A stretch of 38,595 nt of DNA from Burkholderiales bacterium (GCA_947451925.1 CANGAW010000028.1:1-38595), one strand, 5' to 3'; numbered from the stretch's first letter, positions 6,854 to 15,391 are shown. The notes: generated by a model not told the origin, from the letters alone. Numbers and translations are program-made.

Positions 6854-9541
6854 GTGGACATTCATCTGAAATCGCATGAGCAACAAATCAGGGCGAATAA
6901 CAAAAAAATTTTGTTGCTCTGGGCGAGCGCTTACGCCCTGGTTTTCGCGCTGCTATGGGGCGGGACCTTATTTAAAATTCATCTAGATCGGGCCAATCTG
7001 GTCCGTGCCGCATCAATTGAAGTTGCCGCGCGCGCCAAATCCTATGCAGAACAGGTACTGCAAACGATCAAGCAGATTGATCAGTTGTCCTTAGTGATCA
7101 AGTACCAGTGGGAGCGTAAAGCAGACGCACTTGATTTGGATGAGCAATACCGCAAAGGTGTCTATCAGACCGCGATCTATCCGGTTGCCATTAATGCCCA
7201 GGGCGTCGCTATTACCGACACCCGGGCACTGCCAAAAGGCACTTATATGGGCGACCTGGAATTTTTCCAGAAAAATAAAAATACGCCTGATGCTGGACTG
7301 GTCATCAGTTACCCGACTCAGGGGAGGGGTGGCTTGGCCGGCAAGACGGTAATTCGCTTCAGCCGCCGCTTTGATAAACCGGACGGTACTTTTGATGGCG
7401 TCGTGTTGGTGGCAATCGAATCCGGCTACCTCAATGCTTTTCACGCTGCCTCGACTTTGGCACCCGATGATTTTATTTCTGTGCATTTCGTTGACGGGCC
7501 TGAGCTAGCCAGCATAACTGGCGGTGACGGCAACAAGACGATGCCGTTTTACCGCCAGAATCCGCGCTTTGCTACAGCTGATGGCCAGAGGGCTGAGCCG
7601 GGTCAGCAATTTTTTGACAACACCGCGCGACTGGTAGCCTGGCACAAGCTGTCCGATTACCCGTTGATTGCGATGGCCGCTACGACCACAAAAAACGCCC
7701 TCGCACCCTATGCGTCCGTAGAAAAAACCTACTTCAGCATCGCCAGTTCGATGAGCTTTTTACTCTTGCTTTTGTTTGCTTCCGCTGCATTGAGTCAGAT
7801 GCGTAATGCCGCGCGAAGGCGTTATGAAAATCAGGTTCAGACGACGTTTAGATTAGCCGTTGACGGCGCACGCGAAGCGTTTTACATGATTCAGCCGACC
7901 TTTCACGCTGACGGCCGTACGCACCAGTTTTTGATTGAAGATTGTAATGAGCGGGCTGCTGAAATGGCAGGCCTGATGCGCAGTGAACTGATAGGAAAAT
8001 GCGTGACCGAGTTGGTTCAGGCCGGTGCAGCAGAAAAAATTCGTAATTTTTTCGTCAAGACACTAGCCGAAGATTTTTGGGAAGAAGAATTTTATGTGCC
8101 GCATGGATGGACGCATCTGCCGGGCTGGTTTCAGGGCCGTGCAGTAGGTTCCGGTGCGGCTATTGCGGTGACAATTCGCGATGTATCCGAAACCAGACAA
8201 CAGGCAGAAGCGCTGGAAAAAATGGCCAGCACCGATGCGCTGACAGGTTTGCCGAACCGGCATTGGTTCAATGATTATTTGCCACATGTTCTGGAGCAAG
8301 CCAAAGCACAGGGCAAATTCGTTTCCCTGTTTTATATCGACCTCGACAATTTTAAAGATATCAACGACTCGCTAGGCCACAGGGCGGGCGATGAAATGCT
8401 GTGCGCAGTGGCGCATTGTTTGCGAACTGCCGTGCGTAAGCAAGATCATGTGAGCCGTTTTGGCGGCGATGAATTTACCGTCATCGTCGAAAATATCGCA
8501 CAGGATGGCGGCGTCGATAGAATCGCTTTGCAATTGATGGACGCGATCAGCATTCTTAATGCTTCAGAGATCTGGAAAAATTTTTCGATCAAGGCTTCAG
8601 TCGGCATCAGTACCTATCCGCAGGATGCGCAAGATGTGGACGGCCTTTTGCAATGCGCCGACATTGCCATGTATGCGGCCAAGGCGGAAGGCAAGAGTCA
8701 GTACCGTCACTACGATAAGAAATTTTCACAAAAGATTAAAGAGCGAATCAACATCGAGCAGGCTTTGCAGCAAGCCATTTCGAATGATGAGTTCGTTTTG
8801 TATTATCAGCCTCGCGCTTACACCATCAATGGTGAGTTTTGTAGCATGGAGGCGCTGATACGCTGGCAGCATCCCCAACGTGGCCTGATCTCGCCGCTGG
8901 AATTTATCCCCATTGCTGAGCGTACGCGTTTGATTATTCCAATCGGTGAACTCATCATCGATAAAGCGTGCAGGCAAATTGCGCAGTGGCGGGCAGCAGG
9001 CTTGCCGCTGCGTCAGGTCTCGCTCAATGTCTCGGCCTTGCAATTGAAAGATGACCGGCTGCGCCTGTTTCTGGTTCGCTGCATGCTGCGCCATGAGATT
9101 CCTGCTGCACTGATAGCGCTGGAGCTGACCGAGTCCAGCATGGTTGATGAGGACAGCGTGGCGCCTGAAGAATTGCGGCAATTGCGGGCGATGGGTATTG
9201 AGTTGCAGATTGACGATTTTGGTACGGGCTATTCGTCGCTTTCGCAATTGCAGCAACTCGATATTGATGTGGTCAAAATTGATCAGTCATTTGTGCGTAA
9301 GCTCGGACAGGACCAACAAAGCAATGCGCTATGCGAAGCCATCATTTCGATCGGTCGCACATTGAATATTACGGTTGTGGCCGAAGGTGTCGAGACAGAA
9401 GAGCAGCTCAACATCTTGCGGCAGATGGGTTGCAAAGAAGTGCAGGGATATCTGTTGTCGCGTCCTGTTTTACCTGAGAAGATTGCCCAGCTATTGCTTC
9501 AAGGGCCGTTTTTTGAGGCGCTTCGACTGGAAGCGCCCTGA
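6854..9541 (+). CDS. Membrane-bound diguanylate cyclase/phosphodiesterase (Cache-type sensor, PAS, GGDEF, EAL)
   Basis: The 895-residue product starts at GTG 6854. One transmembrane helix lies at about residues 19-40, followed by a periplasmic region of about 250 residues resembling a double Cache/PDC sensor. A second helix lies at about 293-315, a PAS-like domain at about 330-450, GGDEF at about 460-615, and EAL at about 640-880. The GGDEF signature is intact (GGDEF, residues 537-541) and is preceded at the correct five-residue spacing by RKQD (528-531), an inhibitory I-site. The EAL domain keeps EAL (666-668), NVSALQL, ELTESSM, DDFGTGYSSL, KIDQSFV and AEGVE. Both activities are therefore plausible in making and breaking cyclic-di-GMP. 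The signal sensed is unknown. Confidence 0.95.
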   Translation: MDIHLKSHEQQIRANNKKILLLWASAYALVFALLWGGTLFKIHLDRANLVRAASIEVAARAKSYAEQVLQTIKQIDQLSLVIKYQWERKADALDLDEQYRKGVYQTAIYPVAINAQGVAITDTRALPKGTYMGDLEFFQKNKNTPDAGLVISYPTQGRGGLAGKTVIRFSRRFDKPDGTFDGVVLVAIESGYLNAFHAASTLAPDDFISVHFVDGPELASITGGDGNKTMPFYRQNPRFATADGQRAEPGQQFFDNTARLVAWHKLSDYPLIAMAATTTKNALAPYASVEKTYFSIASSMSFLLLLLFASAALSQMRNAARRRYENQVQTTFRLAVDGAREAFYMIQPTFHADGRTHQFLIEDCNERAAEMAGLMRSELIGKCVTELVQAGAAEKIRNFFVKTLAEDFWEEEFYVPHGWTHLPGWFQGRAVGSGAAIAVTIRDVSETRQQAEALEKMASTDALTGLPNRHWFNDYLPHVLEQAKAQGKFVSLFYIDLDNFKDINDSLGHRAGDEMLCAVAHCLRTAVRKQDHVSRFGGDEFTVIVENIAQDGGVDRIALQLMDAISILNASEIWKNFSIKASVGISTYPQDAQDVDGLLQCADIAMYAAKAEGKSQYRHYDKKFSQKIKERINIEQALQQAISNDEFVLYYQPRAYTINGEFCSMEALIRWQHPQRGLISPLEFIPIAERTRLIIPIGELIIDKACRQIAQWRAAGLPLRQVSLNVSALQLKDDRLRLFLVRCMLRHEIPAALIALELTESSMVDEDSVAPEELRQLRAMGIELQIDDFGTGYSSLSQLQQLDIDVVKIDQSFVRKLGQDQQSNALCEAIISIGRTLNITVVAEGVETEEQLNILRQMGCKEVQGYLLSRPVLPEKIAQLLLQGPFFEALRLEAP

Positions 9542-9788
9542 ATCTTTTTATTCGTTTTAAATCCTCCGTATCCAGTAGTCAGGACCATTTGGCGAAATAT
9601 TTTCTGTCGTGTATAGGCAAAAATGATGCGTTGCATAGTGCATCAAGCGCATTGATTTGCCGAAAAATTACTCAGATACTTACTCTTCTGTGAAGTGCTG
9701 TTGCTTAAGCACGATCACTATCGTCAGTGGGGCAGATTCATTTTGTCGGTCAGGGAAATTTTCTTTTGATTCTGCAAGAGGTAAGAAA

Positions 9789-11117
9789 ATGCGAACTGAA
9801 AATCGAACGGCAACGACGTTGCCAGACCTGAACGATATCGCTAGACCGGAAGATAAAACCACAGCGAAGAAGACTGGATTTTTTACAGTTTTATCCGAAA
9901 AAATAAAAAATTTTTCAATAACGAAATGCATTGAAAAAATTAAAAATTTTCGATTTGGTGAAGCCAAAGCCAAAACATTCGTCGCCGAAAAACTCCCTCA
10001 GGAAACAGCGCTGTTTAGGCCCATGGCGTCACGCGCCGCGTCAGCATCAAATACTTTCATCCCACACGTTTCCACTACTCAGATCCCGGATAGGGAAGCG
10101 ACCTTTAACATAGAGTTGAACGTAAAATTTGAAGACCTGGATAAACAATCCAACCCCAGCCCTTGGTTATTGAATGTGCCACAGGCTACGGCGCAAGCCA
10201 CATCAGTAGAATCAAAATCTGTCAATCAAGCGCAGGCAGCCGTTACGTTTTCTGAAGAAGATTTTTCCGCAATGGGAAAAAATTTATCGACAGAATTGAA
10301 GAAAAATGCAGACGATATATTAGGTGTCAGGGGTGAGCCAACAGGTCAGAAAAATGTCATTTATATGTTGGCTTACCTTTCCAACGGGGCTCTGACGCAA
10401 GGTTCTGAATCAGAACTTGCTCTACCTATCGAGGAGCGCCTGATAGAGCATATGGACAAGCGATGTAAAGAGATGATGGGGGTGAATTTTTCCAAGTCTG
10501 CCCAGCTGCGTAACCGTGAAGCGATGAAGGTAATACTGACAGATCATTTATTGAGCAAGTTACCCGAGGCGGTTGCCAATAAATTCAGGGAATGGATGGC
10601 TTTACCTGACCGAGCAGAAAGGAATTTGGAAGACTTTCTGGCTGAAGTAAACACATCAAAATTTAATGCGCCAAGCGAGGTATTGGGGGCCAAGCTGGTG
10701 AATCAACTGCATGATTTGGTGGACCAAAGCTATAGCGTTGGTATGAACAGCAAGGCGTGCAACTTGCAAAGTATTTTCTATGCAGTAGCCGAACTTTCAA
10801 ATTTGAGCAAATGGACTGAAATATTTGTCGGCTTTTCCGAGCAAGAACATTCTATTCTGGATCAGTTGAATATTTCTGCGCTCGCAGCATATCGAGGAGT
10901 CATGCAAGTTACTTCGGGGCGTCCCCCGAGAGAGCACACTGCCTTAATGCGACAGACGATGGTTTCCCATCTGTTAAAGAAAGTTGCGCCGGAATTTGCC
11001 AATAAATTTCGTGAATTAGAACGCAGTAATAATGAAGCTCGGATGAGAAAATTTTTGGCAGTGATGCTGAATCCCAATGCCACAGCAGTTGATTTCAATC
11101 GGATCAACATGATCTGA
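9789..11117 (+). CDS. Orphan protein with an internal duplication of about 137 residues
   Basis: The ATG at 9789 has GAGGTAAG just upstream; an open frame extends back to 9657 but lacks such a site. The 442-residue product has no recognised family, no signal peptide and no transmembrane segment. The N-terminal 150 residues are Lys/Ser/Thr/Gln-rich and include a repeated EKIKNF motif (EKIKNFSITKCIEKIKNFRF). Residues about 163-291 and 300-435 are two copies of one helical domain. Aligned blocks are VIYMLAYLSN / SIFYAVAELSN, and HLLSKLPEAVANKFREW / HLLKKVAPEFANKFREL. The 5' half is visibly AT-rich against its neighbours, suggesting transfer. A disordered head plus helical repeats is reminiscent of secreted effectors, but no secretion signal or apparatus is present. 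Confidence 0.75.
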   Translation: MRTENRTATTLPDLNDIARPEDKTTAKKTGFFTVLSEKIKNFSITKCIEKIKNFRFGEAKAKTFVAEKLPQETALFRPMASRAASASNTFIPHVSTTQIPDREATFNIELNVKFEDLDKQSNPSPWLLNVPQATAQATSVESKSVNQAQAAVTFSEEDFSAMGKNLSTELKKNADDILGVRGEPTGQKNVIYMLAYLSNGALTQGSESELALPIEERLIEHMDKRCKEMMGVNFSKSAQLRNREAMKVILTDHLLSKLPEAVANKFREWMALPDRAERNLEDFLAEVNTSKFNAPSEVLGAKLVNQLHDLVDQSYSVGMNSKACNLQSIFYAVAELSNLSKWTEIFVGFSEQEHSILDQLNISALAAYRGVMQVTSGRPPREHTALMRQTMVSHLLKKVAPEFANKFRELERSNNEARMRKFLAVMLNPNATAVDFNRINMI

Positions 11118-11466
11118 CTGATCAAGCCTGCGTTAGGCTTGCACTAGGTCCCGATGTAACTGTACTGGCATGCAGGTCGATAAGCGCCTTGCAAGTGCTA
11201 CGAAAAATTTTCTTCATCGAAGTCAATAAAACCGATGTCAGCATATTTTGTACAGTTGTAAGCCAGCTGTTGGCGTTGTGATGCAGATCCTGTCGTTAAA
11301 GCCGGATTTAATCCATGAAATCACTGCGAACGGCGATAGTCTGATTTTGTATCTGGCAGCGATGTCAAAATCGCTGAATGAATTTTCGATCAGACAAGCA
11401 TTGCTTTCATGTCTATAGGCGGGGTGCTTTCGGCTTGCGGTCTGTATCGCATAGAGATACAATCAA
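11118..11466. other. Intergenic region between orphan gene and higB
   Basis: A small hairpin (AAGCCT-GCGTT-AGGCTT, about 11125-11141) lies just after the orphan gene but has no T tract, so it is a weak terminator candidate. The last 35 bp hold the higBA promoter/operator listed separately. No open frame in between looks coding. Confidence 0.5.
11435..11463 (+). promoter_or_regulatory. Candidate higBA promoter with overlapping operator
   Basis: TTGCGG (11435-11440) and TACAAT (11458-11463) are separated by exactly 17 bp. An inverted repeat TGTATC-N7-GATACA (11443-11461) covers the spacer and most of the -10. This is where HigA-type antitoxins bind for autoregulation. The -10 ends three bases before the higB ATG, so this promoter would give a leaderless or nearly leaderless mRNA. 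No ribosome-binding site precedes higB. Confidence 0.5.
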
Positions 11467-11745
11467 ATGATAAAGAATTTTGCCCACAAGGGGCTGGAAA
11501 AATTCTTTAACACTGGCAAGAAGGCAGGGATCAGGCCAGATCATGCTAACAAGCTGCAAAGACAATTGGCTATGCTCAACGTCGCCAAAGAACCGCAAGA
11601 GATGGGTTTTCCCGGTTGGCGATTGCACCAACTCTCGGGTCGAATGTCCGGTCATTGGTCAATATGGGTAAGTGGCAACTGGCGTTTGACATTCTGCTTT
11701 AGCGGGGAAGATGCCGATATTGTCGACTACCAAGATTATCACTAA
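11467..11745 (+). CDS. higB: HigB toxin (RelE-superfamily mRNA interferase)
   Basis: The 92-residue product matches HigB along its whole length: IKNFAHKGLEKFF at the start, the central FPGWRLHQLSGRMSGHWSI block and the C-terminal WRLTFCFSGEDADIVDYQDYH. In the family this is a ribosome-dependent endoribonuclease that cuts mRNA in the A site and is held inactive by HigA. Toxin-before-antitoxin order is the usual arrangement for higBA. The antitoxin gene begins 11 bp downstream. The gene is intact, with the usual length and conserved basic and aromatic residues. It lies between an orphan gene and tRNA-His in an accessory patch. Confidence 0.92.
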   Translation: MIKNFAHKGLEKFFNTGKKAGIRPDHANKLQRQLAMLNVAKEPQEMGFPGWRLHQLSGRMSGHWSIWVSGNWRLTFCFSGEDADIVDYQDYH

Positions 11746-11756
11746 AGGATTACAAC

Positions 11757-12056
11757 ATGGGTCGAATGCATAGCCCGCCCCATCCCGGCGCGCTGCTTAA
11801 AGAGGATGTATTGCCCGAGCTGGGTTTGACGGTAACGGATGCAGCCGTGCAGCTTGGTGTGTCGCGTGTCGCGTTTTCGCGGGTGATTAATGGCCGTGCA
11901 GCTATCAGTGCCGATTTGGCGATTCGCCTTGGCCAATGGCTGGGTGGCAGTGCCGAGATCTGGTTGCGGGCTCAGCTTCAATATGATCTCTGGAACGCAG
12001 AACAGAAAAACAAAATCAGGGTCAAGCCGGCATTACGGCAAATGAAAACAGCATAA
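11757..12056 (+). CDS. higA: HigA antitoxin (XRE-family helix-turn-helix)
   Basis: The 99-residue product begins with the family signature HPGALLKEDVLPELGLTVTD. The helix-turn-helix follows (AAVQLGVSRVAFSRVINGRA), then the dimer region AISADLAIRLGQWLGGSAEIW. It neutralises HigB and, with it, represses the higBA promoter; the inverted repeat at 11443-11461 is the likely site. AAAGGA precedes the ATG at 11757. The stop lies 92 bp from the encoded CCA end of tRNA-His on the opposite strand. Confidence 0.92.
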   Translation: MGRMHSPPHPGALLKEDVLPELGLTVTDAAVQLGVSRVAFSRVINGRAAISADLAIRLGQWLGGSAEIWLRAQLQYDLWNAEQKNKIRVKPALRQMKTA

Positions 12057-12103
12057 ATGGTCTGAAGCAGGGTGCTTGTAATCGTCACAGCGCAGCAGAA
12101 AGC

Positions 12104-12133
12104 AAAAAAGCCCACCTCGAAGAGATGGGCTTT
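12104..12133 (-). terminator. Rho-independent terminator of tRNA-His
   Basis: Read on the minus strand, an 11-base arm AAGCCCATCTC and its near-perfect complement form a GC-rich hairpin with a short loop, followed by a T run (the A run at 12104-12109 on the plus strand). It lies 14 bp past the tRNA 3' end and could also stop higBA transcription from the other side. Confidence 0.85.
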
Positions 12134-12147
12134 ATGCTTGAATACGG

Positions 12148-12224
12148 TGGGGTGGCTGATGGGGCTCGAACCCACGACAACAGGAATCACAATCCTGGAC
12201 TCTACCAACTGAGCTACAGCCACC
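12148..12224 (-). tRNA. tRNA-His (anticodon GTG)
   Basis: Minus-strand cloverleaf with acceptor GTGGCTG pairing CAGCCAC, D-loop AGCTCAGTTGGTAGAG, anticodon arm with loop containing GTG, and T-arm GTGGGTTCGAGCCCCA. The 3' CCA is encoded (12148-12150). The extra 5' G typical of tRNA-His is templated at 12224 and faces the discriminator C. Confidence 0.97.
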
Positions 12225-12268
12225 ACTGTACTGACAATCTGCTTTGACCGAAACCAAAACAGCTCCGC

Positions 12269-12297
12269 ATTATACAAAGTTCGAGGCTTGCTGGCAA
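12269..12297 (-). promoter_or_regulatory. Promoter of tRNA-His
   Basis: On the minus strand TTGCCA (12292-12297) and TATAAT (12269-12274) are separated by 17 bp. The -10 lies about 45 bp before the mature tRNA 5' end and is followed by a GC-rich stretch typical of stable-RNA promoters. Confidence 0.8.
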
Positions 12298-12370
12298 ACT
12301 AAGCACGCACATTCGGCTAATTAATCAAAATACTCAGCAAAATAGCCGTTCGCAGGCTCTGGGCCCTGCT

Positions 12371-13219
12371 TTATGCGTCGCTTGTTTTTACCGTGACTTG
12401 TCGCACTTCGGGCTGCAGATTCAATAACAGCCTGAATGCGCCAAGCAGAGCCGTGCGACTGCCTGTGGTGAAGGCAGACAGCGTAGCTGTTGCCGGCACG
12501 CTGGGTTGATGCGCGAGATTTTCCAGCAGGCGCTGTAACTGCCTGGCTACCGCAGCGCCTGTATCGATCAGCTTAACCGGCTTGCCTTGGCTGGCTGCGA
12601 CTTGTTCGATCAGGCTTTGCACAAAAGGGTAGTGGGTGCAGCCCAGGACCAGTGTGTCGGCGCCTTGTGCGAGCAGGGGATCCACATAACGGCGGATCAG
12701 GCTGGCAGTTTCTGCTGACTGTAATGCGCCTTTTTCAATCTGGTCGGCCAGCCCGGCGCAGGCTTGCGGCAGGAATTGCACCCCGCTTGCGGTGGCGATC
12801 TGGGCTTGCAGCGCGATAAATTTTTGGCTGGCCAGTGTGCGCTCTGTTGCCAGTACGCCGACCACGCCGGACTGTGTTTGTGCAGCAGCTGGCTTTAAAC
12901 CCGGTTCAACACCGACGACGGGCAAATCCGGATAACGCGCCCGCAGCGCAGCGATGGCGGCGGCCGTTGCGGTATTGCAGGCCACGACGATGGCTTTGAC
13001 CTGATGTTCAAGGAGAAAGGCAGCGATGGCCAGCGCACGCTGCACGATGACGGCTTCGGATTTGTCGCCATAGGGCGCAAAACCCGAGTCGGCAAAATAG
13101 ATCAGCGACTCGGCGGGAAGCAGCGCATGAATATGCCGCAACACCGACAAGCCGCCGATACCGGAATCAAAAATGCCGATTGGTGCGTCGGCATTATCGG
13201 ATGTCGCCGAATTAAGCAA
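12371..13219 (-). CDS. murI: Glutamate racemase
   Basis: The product converts L- to D-glutamate for peptidoglycan. It shows IGIFDSGIGGLSVLRHI at the N-terminus, the substrate motif YFADSGFAPYGDKS, and both catalytic cysteines (VVACNTATAAAI and LGCTHYPF). From TTG 13219 it is 282 residues, close to the family norm, and overlaps the fumarase stop (13212-13214) by 8 bp. Longer in-frame starts exist (TTG 13252 with AGGA upstream; ATG 13309) but would lie inside the fumarase gene and add residues the family lacks. Overlap suggests translational coupling to fumarase, a pairing with no obvious metabolic logic. Confidence 0.9.
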   Translation of the reverse strand: MLNSATSDNADAPIGIFDSGIGGLSVLRHIHALLPAESLIYFADSGFAPYGDKSEAVIVQRALAIAAFLLEHQVKAIVVACNTATAAAIAALRARYPDLPVVGVEPGLKPAAAQTQSGVVGVLATERTLASQKFIALQAQIATASGVQFLPQACAGLADQIEKGALQSAETASLIRRYVDPLLAQGADTLVLGCTHYPFVQSLIEQVAASQGKPVKLIDTGAAVARQLQRLLENLAHQPSVPATATLSAFTTGSRTALLGAFRLLLNLQPEVRQVTVKTSDA

Positions 13220-14747
13220 CGTTGACCGGGATGTTGCCGATGGTGGCGGCAATCCGTTCCTGCCATTCTTTAGGTCCGGTCTGGTGGACCGATGTACCGT
13301 TGGCGTCAACGGCCACGGTCACTGGCATGTCGGTGACATCAAATTCGTAAATCGCTTCCATGCCCAGGTCGGCAAAGCCGACCACTTCTGCACTCTTTAT
13401 GGCTTTGGAAACCAGATAGGCGGCGCCGCCTACGGCCATCAAATACGCAGAGCGATGATTTTTGATCGATTCGATGGCCACCGGGCCGCGTTCGGCCTTG
13501 CCTATCATGGCAATGAGGCCGGTTTTTTCCAGCATCATGTCGGTAAATTTGTCCATCCGCGTGGCGGTGGTCGGGCCCGCCGGACCAACGGCTTCATCGC
13601 GCACCGGGTCTACCGGGCCGACGTAATAAATGACGCGGTTATTAAAATCTACTGGCAAGCTTTCACCCTTGGCCAGCATTTCCTGAATTCGTTTGTGTGC
13701 GGCGTCACGACCGGTGAGCATTTTGCCGTTCAACAGCAAGGTCTGGCCCGGCGCCCAGGAAGCGACTTCTTCGCGTGTCAGCGTGTTGAGGTCTACCCGC
13801 TTCGATTTTTCCGTGTCCGGTGCCCAATGCACGGCCGGCCATTCAGACAGCGCAGGTGGCTCGATGTAAGTCGGGCCGGAACCATCGAGCACAAAGTGCG
13901 CATGGCGGGTTGCCGCGCAATTCGGAATCATCGCCACTGGTTTGGATGCGGCATGGGTCGCATGCATCATGATTTTCACATCCAGCACCGTGGTCAGGCC
14001 GCCCAGACCTTGCGCGCCTATGCCCAATGCATTGACCTTTTGATACAGCTCGATACGCAGTTCTTCGGTTTTGTTTTGCGGTCCACGGGCCAGCAGTTCA
14101 GTCATGTCGATGTCTTCCATCAGCGACTGTTTGGCCATCAGCATCGCGCGCTCTGCGGTGCCGCCGATACCGATGCCCAGCATGCCGGGCGGGCACCAGC
14201 CGGCACCCATGGTCGGCACCGTTTTCATGACCCAGTCGACCAGGGAATCGGAAGGGTTGAGCATGATGAATTTGGTTTTGTTTTCCGAGCCACCGCCTTT
14301 GGCTGCCACTTGCACATCGACGGTATTGCCGGGCACCAGTTCCATGTGCACGACGGCAGGGGTGTTGTCGCGGGTGTTTTTGCGCTCGAACTGCGGATCA
14401 TCGACGATCGATGCGCGCAGCTTGTTATCTGGATTGTTATAGCCGCGCCGCACGCCTTCATTGATAGCGTCGGTGATCGAGCCGGCAAATCCTTCGAAGC
14501 GCACATCCATGCCGATTTTCAAAAAAACATTAACAATGCCGGTGTCTTGACAAATAGGCCGCTTGCCTTCGGCGCACATGCGGGAGTTGGTCAGGATCTG
14601 CGCAATGGCGTCTTTTGCAGCAGGGCTTTGCTCTAACTCGTAGGCGCGGGCGAGGCCACGAATGTAATCTACCGGATGGTAATAACTGATGTACTGCAAA
14701 GCAGCGGCAATGGATTCGATCAGGTCTTCTTGTTTGATGATGGTCAT
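13212..14747 (-). CDS. Fumarate hydratase, class I (iron-sulphur, single polypeptide)
   Basis: The 511-residue product interconverts fumarate and malate in the citric acid cycle using an oxygen-sensitive [4Fe-4S] cluster. Likely cluster cysteines are C66 (KRPICQDTG) and those in GWCPPGMLGIGIGG and MIPNCAATRH. The C-terminal half (PVHWAPDTEKSKRVDLNTLT, then LLNGKMLTGRDAAHKRI) is the beta part fused in one chain, as in E. coli FumA/FumB. The ATG at 14747 gives MTIIKQEDLIESIAAALQYI, the usual start in this order. A TTG ten codons upstream overlaps the UPF0114 stop and is less likely. The gene overlaps murI. Confidence 0.95.
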   Translation of the reverse strand: MTIIKQEDLIESIAAALQYISYYHPVDYIRGLARAYELEQSPAAKDAIAQILTNSRMCAEGKRPICQDTGIVNVFLKIGMDVRFEGFAGSITDAINEGVRRGYNNPDNKLRASIVDDPQFERKNTRDNTPAVVHMELVPGNTVDVQVAAKGGGSENKTKFIMLNPSDSLVDWVMKTVPTMGAGWCPPGMLGIGIGGTAERAMLMAKQSLMEDIDMTELLARGPQNKTEELRIELYQKVNALGIGAQGLGGLTTVLDVKIMMHATHAASKPVAMIPNCAATRHAHFVLDGSGPTYIEPPALSEWPAVHWAPDTEKSKRVDLNTLTREEVASWAPGQTLLLNGKMLTGRDAAHKRIQEMLAKGESLPVDFNNRVIYYVGPVDPVRDEAVGPAGPTTATRMDKFTDMMLEKTGLIAMIGKAERGPVAIESIKNHRSAYLMAVGGAAYLVSKAIKSAEVVGFADLGMEAIYEFDVTDMPVTVAVDANGTSVHQTGPKEWQERIAATIGNIPVNVA

Positions 14748-14773
14748 GGCAGGCTCATTAAAATCGCGTTGAA

Positions 14774-15391
14774 TCAATGGGAATCGGGTTGGCTATGCAG
14801 GGTCGCGGTCATGATGCGGTCTGCATAGGCAATGGCCAGTGCGGACAACAGAAACACGATATGAATCGCCGTTTGTGCCACCAGCGTTTTGACTTCATAC
14901 GCGTTGGCATTAATAAAGGTCTTGAGCAAATGAATGGAAGAGATGCCGATAATGGCTGTACCCAGTTTTACCTTCAGCACCGACGCATTGACATGGGAGA
15001 GCCACTCGGGCTGGTCCGGATGCTGTTCGAGGTGCATGCGCGAAACGAAGGTCTCATAACCGCCGACAATCACCATGATCAGCAAATTGGAAATCATCAC
15101 CACATCAATGAGCCCCAGCACCACCAGCATGATGGTGGTTTCAGTCAGCTTGACCTGTGGCGTCATGCCGGGTACCGCTACGGCATTGAGGATATGGTCG
15201 AGCGCGGCAGCGTTGCCGGAAATGGCTCCGATGAGGTCAACGAGTTCAATCCAGAAATGATAAACATACACGCCTTGAGCCAAAATCAGGCCCAAGTAGA
15301 GAGGCAATTGCAACCAGCGTGTCATAAAGATAAAACTGGCCAGTGCAGGAATTTTTTTCACTGGCGTGCTGGGGTAATGCTCAATGGTCAT
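14774..15391 (-). CDS. UPF0114 (YqhA-type) inner-membrane protein
   Basis: The 205-residue product has four hydrophobic segments at about residues 27-48, 86-107, 142-160 and 171-190. The family blocks SFIFMTRWLQLPLYLGLILA, LIDVVMISNLLIMVIVGGYE and KLGTAIIGISSIHLLKTFIN are present. UPF0114/YqhA has no firmly assigned function. It lies 26 bp upstream of the preferred fumarase start and on the same strand, so the two are probably co-transcribed. The pairing may be shared by related bacteria, which was not checked. Confidence 0.88.
   Translation of the reverse strand: MTIEHYPSTPVKKIPALASFIFMTRWLQLPLYLGLILAQGVYVYHFWIELVDLIGAISGNAAALDHILNAVAVPGMTPQVKLTETTIMLVVLGLIDVVMISNLLIMVIVGGYETFVSRMHLEQHPDQPEWLSHVNASVLKVKLGTAIIGISSIHLLKTFINANAYEVKTLVAQTAIHIVFLLSALAIAYADRIMTATLHSQPDSH

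Noticed and set aside
11238..11655. Two minus-strand frames upstream of and over higB
   Set aside because: No ribosome-binding sites or recognisable features; one lies across the intact higB toxin gene.
13173..14636. A 487-codon plus-strand open frame opposite fumarase
   Set aside because: It is the antisense shadow of the fumarase gene: His/Arg/Phe-rich, with no domain pattern and no ribosome-binding site, while the minus strand encodes a textbook class I fumarase.
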